Below, in pieces: positions 13,206 through 27,474 of a stretch of 59,103 bases of DNA. Made by a program: the position numbers and the translations under genes. Source of the DNA: Basidiobolus meristosporus CBS 931.73 (taxonomy: Eukaryota > Basidiobolomycota > Basidiobolomycetes > Basidiobolales > Basidiobolaceae); NCBI GenBank assembly GCA_002104905.1, contig MCFE01000553.1, forward strand, positions 1 through 59,103. The letters run 5' to 3'. The notes beneath the pieces are model-generated. The model did not search any database. It was not told the DNA's origin and saw only the letters and a program-made list of their open reading frames with translations. The stretch's first letter is position 1. Each line of letters begins with the position of its first letter.

Positions 13206-13325
13206 GACAGTCTTACTGGTGATCAATACGGGTAGAATATATTTGAATATTTATATAAGAAACCAAGTCTACATGAAATTGCCCTGAAAGCATAACATCG
13301 CTCAAAAGTTTTCAGATCAAACATC

Positions 13326-13680
13326 TTACTGCTTCAATGAGCTGATGTAGAGCACTGTAGCAAGATTGGATTAGTGAGATTGGTAGGTTGACAAGGGCTC
13401 AAAACTAATTACCGTTGTTCCCTCTAATAAATGCATCTCCATATTTGTTTTTTAATTGTCCGTTAACATACTCCTCGGTTTGTTCCAGAGCGATGTTCAT
13501 GTACCCATCAAGGCAGGCAAGCACTCCTATTGAATTCGTAAGAACTCGATTTTGATCAACAAGTCAGCAGGTTGAAAAAATACCTCTATAGTCAACTCCT
13601 GAGTTCAGCTTAACTAGGACTGGGCGTCCGATGATATGGTTCAAAAATTCGGAAGGGGATTTCTCGTGAGATGGCTCCAT
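13326..13680 (-). CDS. LSM6: U6 snRNA-associated Sm-like protein LSm6
   Basis: Subunit of the heptameric Lsm2-8 ring on the U6 snRNA 3' end and of the cytoplasmic Lsm1-7 decapping ring. It is too short and too interrupted to appear as a long frame. On the minus strand the exons are 13680-13584, 13526-13413 and 13354-13326, giving 79 aa, the usual length. Sm1 motif: FLNHIIGRPVLVKLNSGVDY, then RGVLACLDGYMNIALEQTEEY. Sm2 motif: KYGDAFIRGNNVLYIS. All three sections are nearly canonical for LSm6. Both introns have good GT/AG ends (GTATTT...TAG; GTAATT...CAG). It is divergent from NAA25 with about 360 bp between the starts. Confidence 0.96.
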
Positions 13681-14037
13681 GCTTCAAAGCTACAGGTCTT
13701 GGTAAGGATTAGCCTACAGTAACCAAAATCAACTTTGTTTAGTCTCTCATCGAACTTACACCAGAAAAAGGGTTATCTACACGGTCCTTTTTTTTCATCT
13801 TATCTTTCACCTCAGTACTAGATCAGTGAACTGAACAATTTGGTCGGGATCCCTCATGAATACAAAAAAAAAACCTCAGCATGTGGAATATGATGGATCT
13901 TCCATGATGAATTTTGAACGACAACGACTAGTGGATATCAATCTCAAAGTTTATACTATTCCGAACATAGTTGCATCAACGTTTCACTTGATATCCCATT
14001 TACCTCAGTTTTGGGTTGAACTAGAAGATTCGTCATT

Positions 14038-17000
14038 ATGTCCCAGTACTCTGACTTTAGCGAGCGTAGACTTCGCCCTATTTACGGTACACCATTCAAT
14101 GTTGACTGCGCAGCCAGCGGCCTTGTTTAACACGGGTTCCTCTTCTAGATGCCATTGATAACCAGAATTATAAGCAGGCTCTGCAATTATGTAGTAAAAT
14201 CCTGAAGAAGCAGAACGACATTCTCATTGTGCAGGTAAGTATTATAGCTTAGTGTATATATGGCAATGGAAATGCTCAGCCTTCTGCTTCAATAGGCATT
14301 GAAAGCGTTAACTTTGGAGCGTACCGGAAAGGAGGAAGAAGCATTGGAGATTTGCAAGTTCATCAAAAAAAGAATGCCAATTGATGAACCTACTTTGCAA
14401 ATTGTAGGCATGGTGTACCGTTCCCTGGGAAATCGTAAGTGCTTTATCAACATGTTTTCGGGCAGCATCACCAATTGTATTGGGTTAACTTTTTGATCTA
14501 ACTCAACCTTGGCTGTTCTTGTAGATCAAGATATGGTGGATCTGTATGGCAACGCATCCAAAATGTTGCCCAATAATGAGGAGCTTGCCAACCACTGGTT
14601 TATGGCAATGGTCCGCGCAAACGATTTCAAAGGGCAGCAGCAGGTAATGACTATGCGGGAAAGGCTCGAAAGTACCACAATATTCACCAGGGTCTAATAT
14701 ACACGTTTTGATCTCTTAGGCTGCCTTGAAGCTTCATAAGACCTTCAAACACAATAAATATCTCTTTTGGGCCATTATGAGCCTTGTACTTCAGGTTTGT
14801 GGATTTTAATATGGCCTAGATACCAAGCAAATACACATAATGCATCGATTCAGGCTAAAGAGAACGAGGGTCAGAGAGCTTTATTCAACTCTTTGTCAGA
14901 GCGGATGATGAAGAAGGCCGCTGAAGAGGGGCGTTTAGAAACTACTGAAGGTCGTAATATTAGCCAAGCTATGATATGCTCTCGTGAGTTAACCGTTCTA
15001 TTCATCCAGATGTTCATCTGTATTTGGCCGTATTGTTGTCGCAAGAAAAACATACCGAAGCTCTGGAATTGATTGAGGGAGACCTGGGCTCCAAGTGCAA
15101 AGCAGACATGGAATTCCACAGAATTAGATTAGAGCTATTGTCCAAACTCAACAAATGGGAGCAGATTCTCGATATCTCCAAGAAGAAGTTGAAGGAAAAG
15201 TGAGTGTATACCCCTCAAGTACTAATGAACCTTCAAATTGGTTGACCATCTATTCTAATCACCCTAGCTATGACGACTGGAACCATTATCAATATTACTT
15301 CACTGCGTTGATGAACTTTACAAAAGCAAACCCCGAGGAGAAAGCCACCTTGTAATGTCAAACCACCAACTTGCTTTCTTTCGATAGACAGTTAATGTTC
15401 CCACGATCGTAGATTCGAAGAAGCAAGACGTTTCCTGAGCGAATTCGTTGACAAGGCCTCTTCCACCCCCAATCCTAAGCGAGGTCCCTTCCTCAGCATG
15501 TTAGAGTTCGAAAAGGAATTAATCAACGAGGGAAGCGGTAAGTATAGGTCATATGCTTTATTTTTCAAACGCAGATATTCAAATAACATTCTGCGGTAGT
15601 GACGAACAATGTAAAGTTGATAGAGCTAATCGTTCAATATTTCGAGAAATTCGGATCCAAGTTCTGTTGCTTTGAGGATCTCCAGCCATACTTGAACTTG
15701 ATTACCAAGGAACAAGCCCAAGAGGTTCTTGAGAAGTTCTTGAAATCTGTACCCCAGGTTGAAAAAGACGACAAAGCCAACAGTGTCAAGAATGTTCAAA
15801 GGAATATCAATATCCGGAAAGTAGAGCGTTATGTTGGTCTTTACTCTGAGCTCTCAACCGAGCAAACCATTGAGCACGTCAACCAACTTGTTAAAGCGTA
15901 CATCGAGGCCCTTGATTATGGTACATACCCCACGCCGCTTATCGGCAACCAGCTCTGTGCATTAATGAATTTCTCCAGGGCGTGATCTTGAAGAAACTGA
16001 AAAGCAGTATGGTGACGATTACATTGTGCTTGCTACACACGCTTTGGTAGACATATGGAAGAAATCTGGTACGCTCATGCTCCGCTGTCCCATCCGCCCT
16101 TTTGATTATTTACCCGTCTCACATAGGCGATGTCAGCTTCTTGTTCCAAGCCCTTGTGCTTCTTGAAAATGCGCTCAAGAAGAGTACATACAACTTCCAG
16201 TTTAAGTTCTTGGCTATTCGTCTGTATCAAATCTTGGGTGTGTTCCAACGCAGTCTAGAGCTATACAAGAGCATGGATATCAAGCATATTCAGTTGGATA
16301 CGCTGAGGTAATTGTAATCTCACCTTTGTATGAGTTCACCCACTGAAATGATTGTAGCCATATGATAGTCGAATCCGGCGCTGATCTTGGCTTCTCCGAA
16401 GATCTGGTTGGGGTGATTTACGAATCCTTGGGTATCTATAGTAGCAACACTACAGAGGTATGGAACATACCTCACATAGCTATCTGTGATACATTCTAAC
16501 CTCCTAGTAGACCCCCGAGATGATCGTGCAAGCCTACAAATACGGCACTTACTCAAAGGTCAGAAAAGATGAGCCATTTTGTTCAACATCATGTTTCCAA
16601 CAAATTCCGTGTAGATTGAGGAGTTCATCGATTTCCGCAGAAGACTTGAAGACTCTCTGCAGCGTCACCTCCTCGACCGTGGTCTGGTTCAGGAAGAATT
16701 GGCTGGGTTGACGTCTCTGGATCATTTGAGAAATTACTTCAACGACTTCGATGTGACCGCATTGAAGCATGATGGTAACGTATCTGCTTTGTCTCATTCT
16801 GCGACCTTTACCTTCTGGTTAGCTCATTCTTCATTAGATAAGTTCTGCGATTCCCTTTGCGACAATAGAGATTATGAAGCATATGCCAATTGGAACCCGT
16901 TGTCAGAGAAAACTTGCGAGAAGCTTACCAGACCAAACCCTCAGAGAGCGGTAGCTATCGAGAATACCCCATCGCATTCAAGCAATCCGAAGTATTTATG

Positions 17001-18130
17001 CGCTTCTATTTCTAGATTCGCTGGTTAAAACTCCGCTCTGTCATTCCTGCAGTTTTGAAGGCCATTGCCAATGACGACCAAGAGCTTACGCTCGCGGAGA
17101 CCACCGGCTTTTTGGAATCCCTCCTAGATGAACAATCCAAAGAACCAGCTGACCAAGAGGTTCGTCCACTCCATGCTAATGCTCAGGTTTCCGTTTCGGG
17201 ACTGATGATCGGTTTTGCATCTCAGGGCCTATCGCATAACGATATCTGGACAACCAAGGTTTTGATCGGCCTGGCCAGAGTTATTGGACAAACAGTTGGT
17301 GCGGATCTTGGTATCAGTAAGTAGTTCCTATTCTGCACAATTGGGTGAGCCCACACAATTGACGATCTCTCCCCATAGATGTTGAAAGTGTATTGAGCGG
17401 TGTTGCCGGTCTTTTCCGAGGTTAGTAAATGAGGTCCATCAGATGCGCGAGTATAGCGTTCTAAAGAAACGGCCCGATTTCACCCGGCAGAGGCGCTCTC
17501 GTCCATTAAGGAAACCGATACTCCTACTCCAGGCCTTCTCGTTAGATCGATAAGCGGATACTTGGAGGTGAATCAACTAATCGATGTTCTGCGCACACTA
17601 GCTATCAAGACTAACCCACTCTACGCATCACTAGGCGCTCAACTATTTGAATTTCGCGTTTAGCATCTTCCAGAAGTATACCAATCCCAAGGGCAAGAAG
17701 CAAGGACATCGTGCAATGGTAAATCCTCAGTGAACTTTGAACCCATGGTAACAACACATTCTTACCACGAATTACCCGCCATCCGAAGGACGCTGATACC
17801 GCCAAAATCGTCGAGAAATTTGTGGAAGAGATGAAAACCCTGTCGAGGGAGTTCAAGCAGTACCTCAAAGAGCTGTCCGATTCGACCACCCCCAAGTCGA
17901 AAACCAAGTATCTGGCAGAACTCACCAAGGTCTCCATTGAGTTCGTCACCAATAAGGTAAGCTCCCTCCCCGATTCCCTAGCGCACGATTCGTCACTAAG
18001 CAGGTCTTGTGATTTCTAGGAAAATAATGGAATCACAAATCAAACGATTCAATATTGCACCAGCAGCTGGTCCAACGTATTCAAGCACATGAGCAAAGAG
18101 TTGGAAAAGAGATCGACTCTGTTCAAGTAG
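14038..18130 (+). CDS. NAA25: NatB auxiliary subunit Naa25/Mdm20
   Basis: Non-catalytic TPR-like subunit of the NatB N-terminal acetyltransferase, which with Naa20 acetylates Met-Asp/Glu/Asn/Gln N-termini at the ribosome. The gene is split by about 21 introns, mostly 50-75 nt. It starts MSQYSDFSERRLRPIYDAIDN, matching the conserved N-terminus (exon 14038-14086 joined to 14149-14234). Later exons read ALTLERTGKEEEALEICKFI, KYLFWAIMSLVLQ, DDWNHYQYYFTALMNF, DYIVLATHALVDIWKKSG, FKFLAIRLYQILG, ALNYLNFAFSIFQKY, and the end is MSKELEKRSTLFK. An apparent in-frame TAG near 17015 disappears if a 65-nt intron (16951-17015) is removed. The donor near 14950 is ambiguous. Estimated length is about 900 aa, near the family norm. 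The gene appears intact. Confidence 0.9.
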
Positions 18131-18925
18131 TGGGCTGGCAAATCGTACATGACCGTCAGAAATATAGGAATCATATCACCTTTTGCTCCTCGATACGAAA
18201 TAAATTTTAGAAATTCATCTAACCTCGGGGGCCGACTGGTCATACACCCAGCGATACAGCTACTAACCAAGCCAGTAGCCAGTTGTACTAATGGTGGGGA
18301 TTCATTTAAACATATACGTATCAGTGTAAATATAGTTATGACCTTTCCCAGAAGGTCACTTGAACGGTTGTCGCAGTATGTTTGCGCACTGATCCAAGTA
18401 CTCTGGATCAGGAGTTGGTTCAGTGAGCTTAGCATCTTTACGGCTAACCATATAGGTAGCGGATAAGCATGAACATCCAATGAACCCCAGTATGTGATTG
18501 AAAGTATGGTGTGGCCAGTGTGCCATGTGCAACTGGAATGATCTAATAATATTATCACTAATCATTATCGATTGTCGACGATCTGTAGTAAAATTGCTAA
18601 TTCTATTACACAATAGAAATATTTCTACGTGGCTCGAAGATACGGGAATAAGTTGATGAGAGGGGTGAGAGTAAATCAGATATGACCCACAACAGAGATG
18701 TCAAAATTATGGGAGGCAAGCAAATAATTATCCAATCTCAACGTGGTAGAGTTTGCCTCACGTATTGCTAGGTGATTTACATACGGTGATAAGTTGGGGA
18801 GAAGTGATATAAAACTAGTACTTCATAGCAATGGCTTAAGTAGTTGTCTGATAATCACTTGGATCTTTGCTACAGATCGAGGATTGTTACTAGCGTTCAT
18901 TTGTGATAATGCTGGGTGGGAATGC
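18131..18925. other. 3' intergenic region between convergent NAA25 and the CRIB gene
   Basis: Convergent gene ends. A 169-codon antisense frame (18049-18558) overlaps the NAA25 3' end but has no family features. No other structure was recognised. Confidence 0.4.
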
Positions 18926-19497
18926 TTACCTTAAAGCCATCTCTTGGCGGCTCTTGTCTTTTTCGGCGGCTTGGTCCATGCTGCGAGACATCTTTGCTTC
19001 GGAAGCCTTGTTAGTGGGGGTAAGGTTGGTTGAATGACCTGCTGTGTCATCGAAATTCAAGACTGCGGCAATTTCGGCCATTTGTTTTTTGATTTTTTCG
19101 GGCTGTTGAATCGAATGTGGTTAGGAAAAAGAAATCGATGCCATGAAGAGGTACAAACTCACGTCTACACGGTCAACTATCCCGTTACGAATTTCACCAA
19201 TACCTGGGTAATCGTGGGTAAGCATGTATTCGCTAGAGTGCTGGGTGAAGGGTATTTACCAATATGGCCAGTATGCTAGTTCAGGAGTGTGGTGAGGCAG
19301 CAGTTAGTATTGCGATTCAAGTACCAAAGGTGAGGAAGAGGTACCTGGAAGTTCGAGGGCTTTCCTATGGCGCTCTTGTCAATTTTGCGTCTTGGTCTTT
19401 TGTCGTTGGGTCTAGGAGCTTGATTGTATGGTCTCTCTGTTAGTAACACGTCGTCGTCATCAACACCAAAACAATTGCACATCTTTAGGAGACCCAT
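18926..19497 (-). CDS. Small CRIB-domain protein, CDC42 small effector (CDC42SE/SPEC)-like
   Basis: Predicted membrane-anchored effector that binds GTP-loaded Cdc42/Rac. Minus-strand exons 19497-19345, 19275-19260, 19203-19163 and 19102-18926 give 128 aa. The N-terminus carries MCNCF (Cys7 and Cys9, candidate palmitoylation sites), then a basic RRKIDKSAIGKPSNF. The 16-nt second exon supplies HTGHIG, completing the CRIB motif I-G-x-P-x-x-F-x-H-x-x-H-I-G at about residues 44-57. Order and spacing (N-terminal Cys pair, basic patch, IGxPxNF, HxxHIG) match animal SPEC proteins; the 58-residue C-terminal exon (PEKIKKQMAEIAAVLNF...) has no counterpart that I know. Translation probably stops at TAA 18928-18926; a further splice there is possible. 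It is divergent from the GCK-III kinase. The CRIB call is firm; the SPEC relationship is inference. Confidence 0.85.
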
Positions 19498-20975
19498 CTA
19501 GGAAATGTATAAGGAATTGGGTGTAATATATAGAGGTACGCGTAGTAAGAAGGGCAAAGGTGAACACTTGAGGCAGGGCGGTTCTTAACACAAGTGGGTT
19601 ACAGAGGCCACGAACAATACAAGGATAGGGCGAGGAGCAAAGGCGTGAAATTAACTGGTCGAAGAGTCTAGTGGGACTCTTAAAGAACGCGGAAGGGATT
19701 GTGTAAAGAAAATGGAAATTATGGCAAACTTGAAACGGAAAGAAACAATAAATAATAAGAAGAGATGGCAATGGCAACAATATAAATGTGATTTCCAGAA
19801 GTTTGAGAAGGACTGATCATCCACCGGGTATGACCAAAAACCGATTAATTACCCTGGATTGTTTACCAAGTTTTGTAGACAGATCCCACGGAAATTTTGC
19901 TATGACCAAATAACTTCCGAGTCCTTTTAATAAACATTCCCCTGGCGAATCAAACGCCACCGCGAAGATTCATGAAGTCCCAAACCCACCCTCATGAATC
20001 AATGCTCGACTGACTGGACGGTGATTTCATGTTGCCCGCTAGCCATTGGCTGTTTCGAGTACGCAGAATCATCGAATGTTTGATTCCTGATCCACCTAAA
20101 TTTAACCAAATGTATCAACCTCACGAGTCCAGATCAATGCTCGTGAGTGGCCCATGACGAAACTGGAGTTCCGCTCTGAGGTCAGCGCCCATTGCTTCGA
20201 ATCCAATTTGGCTCACGGGCAAGGTTTGAGGTTCCTCAGCAATAATCCAACTGGTTTCAAAGGTGAAATGACTGAGATTCATGTTGTAGCGGACTCTCAT
20301 CAGGCCGGGGTTCAATCCACCCCCACCATATGAGTGTTTAATCAAGGAAAATCTTGTTTCGAGTGGGCACAGTCAACACTGAGATTTTCACAGCAATGTT
20401 TCCAGTTGCTTCGATTGAAGTCTCCTCATCCCTTGGAGATTCCAGAGTAGTGCGGAGACCATCTTCGAAGGGCAGCCAATGGTGGCATCTCGCATGCTCC
20501 CAGCCCACCCGAACTCATAGAAAACGCGTCCATCGACCTCCACGTTGCACTTGGTGGCCATTCACCTACCCCTAGCCCTTGTCTTAGGTACGCGCATGTT
20601 CTCGCCACCCTAGCTTGGCTCCAACCCTCATTGCCCTCATTGCCCTCATTGCCGATGGGAATCATGCTGCATTGCATGTTCGTTCGTAATGCGGATATTT
20701 ACGAGGCCAATCCAGTTTGCTGTATTTATTGGAATGAATTCTCCACCGTTATGAATATGGGATAATTTAACCATTTCCTCCCAACCATTGAATATTCACT
20801 GGTGGCTCGGAGTAGGCCTTGATCAAATATGCCTTTGACAGATCTTGCCAAAATACTCAATCGAGCTCTTATTGTTTACCTTTCCCTTCACTTATACTTG
20901 AGCCATTTCTTTCCTTAATCTCCAGATACCTCTCTTCTTTACGAATATTTTGAACTATTTATTGGACTTGATAGA
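19498..20975. promoter_or_regulatory. Shared intergenic region of the CRIB gene and GCK-III kinase
   Basis: A 1.48 kb divergent promoter region. It has no supported gene. A 9-bp unit (CTCATTGCC) is repeated three times in tandem near 20628-20655. Both flanking genes concern Cdc42/polarity, so shared control is plausible but unproven. Confidence 0.4.
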
Positions 20976-23197
<2,222 letters not shown>

Positions 23198-24364
23198 TGC
23201 CCTCTCTCCCCCCCAACCCTCGAGCACAGAACCCTCTTTGCTGTATACCCCGATTCTCATTACCCCCTTCAGTCTGATTTTTCAATCTTGATGGTGCTTT
23301 CACTGGATGAATAGGTTTCGTGTTGTAGTGGGCAATTGGTAAATCAACCACCCCCATCCATTTTACTTGAGTATGCAGTCACCCCCCCCATCCCACCTGT
23401 CGCTTCGGGCGCTTCCTTTGAATCATGTCTCGTCATCAATTTTTTTCCAATATATTCTTCAAAGTGCACGTGTATACATTGAACGTTGTGTGCGATACAC
23501 TTGAGGGGCTTTTACGAAAGAGGACTATGCCTTTCTATCTGTTGGGGGCTTGACCAATCGACTGGATAGAATCCCAAAATTCCATCACTCCGATCTCACT
23601 GGTAGGACAAGAGTCCGGGGGTGATTGGCATGGTCGACCTTCGTGGAGTCAAATCTCCAGACTTTGCGTCGATGGGTATGTTAGATCTGATCGGGTATTA
23701 TTGTGGGAGTGGGATGTGGAGCTTCTATGGTGCACGATGGTACACCAGAAGGGTTCTCTGGCTTCCCAGTCATAAAATCGTGATCAATCATGACGGACCG
23801 CATTTACAGCCCCTGAGCTGATAAAACTACCAACCCTATCATACGGGCCATTTATCAACTTGCTGATCTTTCTAGCCTTCCATCTCATGACGGCACTTGA
23901 CCTGATGGTAGACGTATGAGCGGAAGGAGCTGACCTACAATGAGAAGGAATAACAATCCCCCGGATGGTTGATCCAGTAAGAACAAGGTTTCCCTTGGAA
24001 AAGATTCTGGCGATTCAACTGGATTTGAAATGGCCAATGGTCTGAGGATTTGGAGTGTCAATCCGGATTCTGGGAATGCTGGAGGTTTGTTGAGGAAGAT
24101 GGTTTGCCAAGTGTGAAATCTCGAGGAATAAGTGATTGGGCACAATGCAGTTCATGCATGGTATCCCTACCATCAACTAGGTACTGCGATACATTTGGAA
24201 ACAAGCAGAGTTCAGGCTTGGAAGTGATCCAAAGGAACTGTGGATTCCCTGGAAGATTCATGGGTTCCAACCCATGCACATAGCCCTGAGAGAAAAAATA
24301 ACCAAAGGCCGGTAGAATTCCAAGCTTCTCTGAGCTTACCACCATCAGTCTCATAGGTTCTAAC
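23198..24364. other. Spacer between the GCK-III kinase and the copia block
   Basis: Starts with a C-rich 3' region (runs of CCCCCC near 23205 and 23390). No gene supported. The last part ends at the LTR boundary at 24365. Confidence 0.4.
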
Positions 24365-24634
24365 TGTTGTAAGAGTCTTGGAGATATTAGAAGTGATTGG
24401 GAGAACAAGTAGATTATGTGGTTTTCACTTAATGATTTATTGAATGTAAAAGTAGTATTTATACTTACAAAGTTTAGGGCTGTTTGGACAACTTGGAATA
24501 TTTACCCAGAACATGAAAATTCTCAAAGTAAATCCTGACAAGGAATTTGGTCAGTATTCTCTAGGATTTGAAGCTAATGATCTAAGTGACTAAGTTTGGT
24601 GAATATTTAGGCGGAATTACAAACTTTTACAATG
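24365..24634 (-). repeat. Copia LTR, short form with inverted core segment
   Basis: It starts TGTTGTAAGAG and ends ...TTTTACAATG next to CTCCCACTCAG (polypurine tract of the minus-strand element). It is 270 bp instead of about 350 because about 60 bp after the TATA region are missing. The piece at 24493-24528 is reverse-complemented relative to the standard LTR. Confidence 0.85.
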
Positions 24635-24754
24635 CTCCCACTCAGCTAAATGCTCATACTGACTAGTCCTAATTTTGACCAAGATATTCAAACTTGGCTC
24701 TTGCTAATGGTTTGGTATATATGTCTGCAATCATTTCATCTGAAGTACAGTAAA

Positions 24755-25608
24755 CTAAGCTAAGTTATTCTCTATAGCTTCATGTATGAAATGATGTCTA
24801 ATATCTATGTGCTTAATACTAGCATGAAAGGTTGGATATCTACCTAATTGTATACATCCTTGATTATCTTGAAATAAAGTAATAAGCATTTTTTGACATA
24901 GGCCTATATCTGTAAGAGGCTCTGTTAACCACATTGCTTCTTTTGTAGCTTCACAGGCTCCCATATACTCTGCCTCTTTGGTAGAGAGTGCTACAGTTGG
25001 TTGCTTTCCTGAGTTCCATGAAATTGCTCCTTGACAGCAAAGAAAGGTGTATCCTGTGGTGGACCTTGTGTCTTCTAAATTTTGTCCCCTATCAGCTTCA
25101 GAGTATCCCACAAGATCCTGTTCTGAATCCTCACAAGTGTATCTTGAGCAGACATCAGCAGTTCCTTGCAGGTATCTAAATATCTGCTCAACTGCTGCAA
25201 TATGATCAGATCCATGGTTCTGATTATGCTGGCTGACAACTCCCACTGAATATGAGATATCTGGACATGTTCCAAGCACAATATACATCAGACTGCCAAC
25301 CATAGATTGATAAGCAAAGTCAGGGCCTTCAGATGGCATCAAGCTCTCTTGATTTAGTTGAGTTTTGACCAAGTTAAGGTTTGTCTCCATTGGGTAGCTG
25401 CCAGTTTACCGTCTTCCATTTGGTACTTCTTTAGTATATCTTGAATATACTTGGATTGGCTTAGGGTGATAGTCTGTATACTTCTGTCTATGGAGAGCTT
25501 TATCACTAAGTAGTAGCTGAGTTCTCCTAGATCAGATATCTTGAACTCTCCAGATAGGCTGGATTTAGTTACTTCCAATGTTTTTGTTGCAAAAATTTGT
25601 AATTCCAC
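24755..25608 (-). pseudogene. Copia pol fragment: end of RT and RNase H
   Basis: The minus strand reads the RT C-terminus (ISDLGELSYYLVIKLSID, SKYIQDILKKYQM; 25608-25354), then in a second frame GSLMYIVLGTCPDISYSVG, RSTTGYTFLCCQGAISWNS, LSTKEAEYMGACEATKEAMW and KHIDIRHHFIHEAIENN of Ty1/copia RNase H. The two parts are in different frames, and the RNase H frame stops before the usual CPTDEMIADIFTKPLA segment seen in the copy at 58512. It is cut on its upstream side by the plus-orientation LTR at 25585. Confidence 0.9.
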
Positions 25609-25932
25609 CTAAATATTCACCTAACCTAGTCACTTAGATCATTACCTTCAAATCCTAGTGAATACTGACCAAATTCCTTGTTGGGATCTACTTACAATAT
25701 TATCACCAAATCACCAGGTACCCAGAACATAAAAATTCTTAAAGGTGTCTAAACAGTCCAAACTTTACACACATGTTCTTGGGACTTTCCTTAACCTATT
25801 CTATGTGTTTGTAATGCCATGACCATGTAAAAGTATGAATACTGCTTTTACATTTAATAAATCATTAAGTGATAACCACACAATCTACTTGTACTCCCAA
25901 TCACTTCCAATATCTCCAAGACTCTTATAACT
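25585..25932 (+). repeat. Copia LTR, full length, plus orientation
   Basis: About 348 bp starting TGTTGCAAAAATTTGTAATTCC and ending ACTCTTATAACT. It contains the LTR TATA/poly(A) region (AAAAGTATGAATACT and, shortly after, TTTAATAAATCATTAAGTG). The core segment is in standard orientation. It interrupts the minus-strand RT. No matching 5-bp target duplication with 27823 was found. Confidence 0.88.
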
Positions 25933-27474
25933 GTATGTGCTACACAATCCAATGGAAGAATGCTATACCTGTATCAAGTGTTTTGATACTGAAATCAATG
26001 TACCAGGAGCTAAATATGGAGCTGTTAGACATGCCATCTCTCTGTTTAAGTCTCAAAACAGTAGGAGTAAGTATTTTACAAATTTAGCAAAATCAACTCA
26101 GGAAGATTCTACCACCAGCCAGAAAGAGTGAAGCAAATGATTGCAAGCCTGGCTGGAGTATACAACCAAGCAACAGTTGGCCAGTATACAACCACAAGCC
26201 ATTTGGAAGATAGCATAGTACTTTATACATGTTATGTGTATATCACTTATCACATTGGAGGCAACACATTGTGACATTTGATTTTCTGGATCAGATCAGA
26301 AGAATTGTGATTGATCAAGTCACTGCCAAGCTCTGCAACTCAAAAAGCTGATATATTGGAGTCTGCTACCCAAGTACTGATGAAACTAGCTTTCAAGTGC
26401 AGTTTATTTGGTCAAATTTGGTCAACTCTATCTAACATTATGATTGATCTAAGTGGATGACAATTTTGATTATATCACTCTCAAATAGTGATATATTCTG
26501 GACCAATGATGTCGTGAGGACTTCTATGCTAAAACACGCTGGGGTACCACCTGTAAGGAAGTCCAGGACCATCCTGCAAAAGGAGTTTCCCTTGGATCAT
26601 CAGCAGAAAAAGAAAACTAGAAAAATGGGAAATGACTACTGCCACAAATTAGGGTACTTCCCAAATGAAGCCAAAACCTTTGTAGGCTATATTTGGACTA
26701 TCTGGCAATGCAGATATTGTTGTGCATCAACATTTAAAACCTAACCTATTTTACTCTGTTAGAAATCTAGTACCCTGACTGATTTTCCCCAACCCAAACA
26801 TAACTAATCCCAGTTGTGGTTTATTTTATCACTTCTCAGAATCTATTTTCAGCTGTCACACCTGATCAATTTTCATGTGGTCATTATGTCCTCAACTGAT
26901 CTGCTAAGCCTTTCTAAGTGATTAGTCATCTGAGATCTATCCAACCACTTGGCAGTTGCCAAGACATCAGCTGATTAATGATGCAATTTTTCATTTATCA
27001 TATGCACCTATGAACACCTCAACAGATTTCAATTAGTCCAATCTCTTGGTGCTTACTAATTCAACTTGGTCAGAAAAATATAAATAAAGTTTACTGAATC
27101 CTTTGGTTTAGTGTGTATCTCAACAAAATGAAGATTGTGCCTCAGCAAAATTAAGAATTCAACAATTCCATTCTAGTTTCTACCCAAGCCTAGCATATCT
27201 AGCACTCTCAAGAACACCAAGCCTAGCCTGCTGTTTTGAATAGACACAAGGTAGGAGAGTAGAGCTAGGTAAGGCAGGACTAGGAAAGAACTTGGATGTG
27301 GATGAACAAGGCAAGATGTGTTTCCAAGGCAAGGCTGTTTATTCAAGACCTGTGTTTATCAGACTGAGGAATGCATAAGGGGGATAAGACTATATCTACT
27401 TTTTGGCAATATGGATGCCAAGAGATATTGGCTAATACTGATGGGGTTCTGGGGTGAGGCACAGTAAGTGTGTC
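25933..27474. mobile_element. 1.5 kb internal sequence between two same-orientation LTRs, no recognisable gag-pol
   Basis: The LTRs at 25585 and 27475 face the same way and could be the ends of one non-autonomous element. The sequence between has only short frames (for example 25937-26131, with a CYTCIKC cysteine cluster, and 26457-26744, with a KKKTRK patch); I recognise none. The primer-binding site seen in other copies is absent after 25932, and no purine tract directly abuts 27475. It may instead be host DNA between two solo LTRs. Confidence 0.45.

Noticed and set aside
16900-17020. Apparent frameshift and premature TAG in NAA25
   Set aside because: A normal 65-nt intron (16951-17015, GTAGCT...CTAG) joins the two frames exactly, so the gene is not broken.
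18049-18558. 169-codon antisense frame over the NAA25 3' end
   Set aside because: It overlaps the conserved final NAA25 exon in antisense and its protein has no recognisable domain.
20290-20340. tRNA-like B-box (GGGTTCAATCC)
   Set aside because: No A-box at the right distance and no cloverleaf could be drawn.
20628-20655. CTCATTGCC tandem triplet considered as a CRISPR or regulatory array
   Set aside because: Only three 9-bp units without spacers; a simple short tandem repeat.
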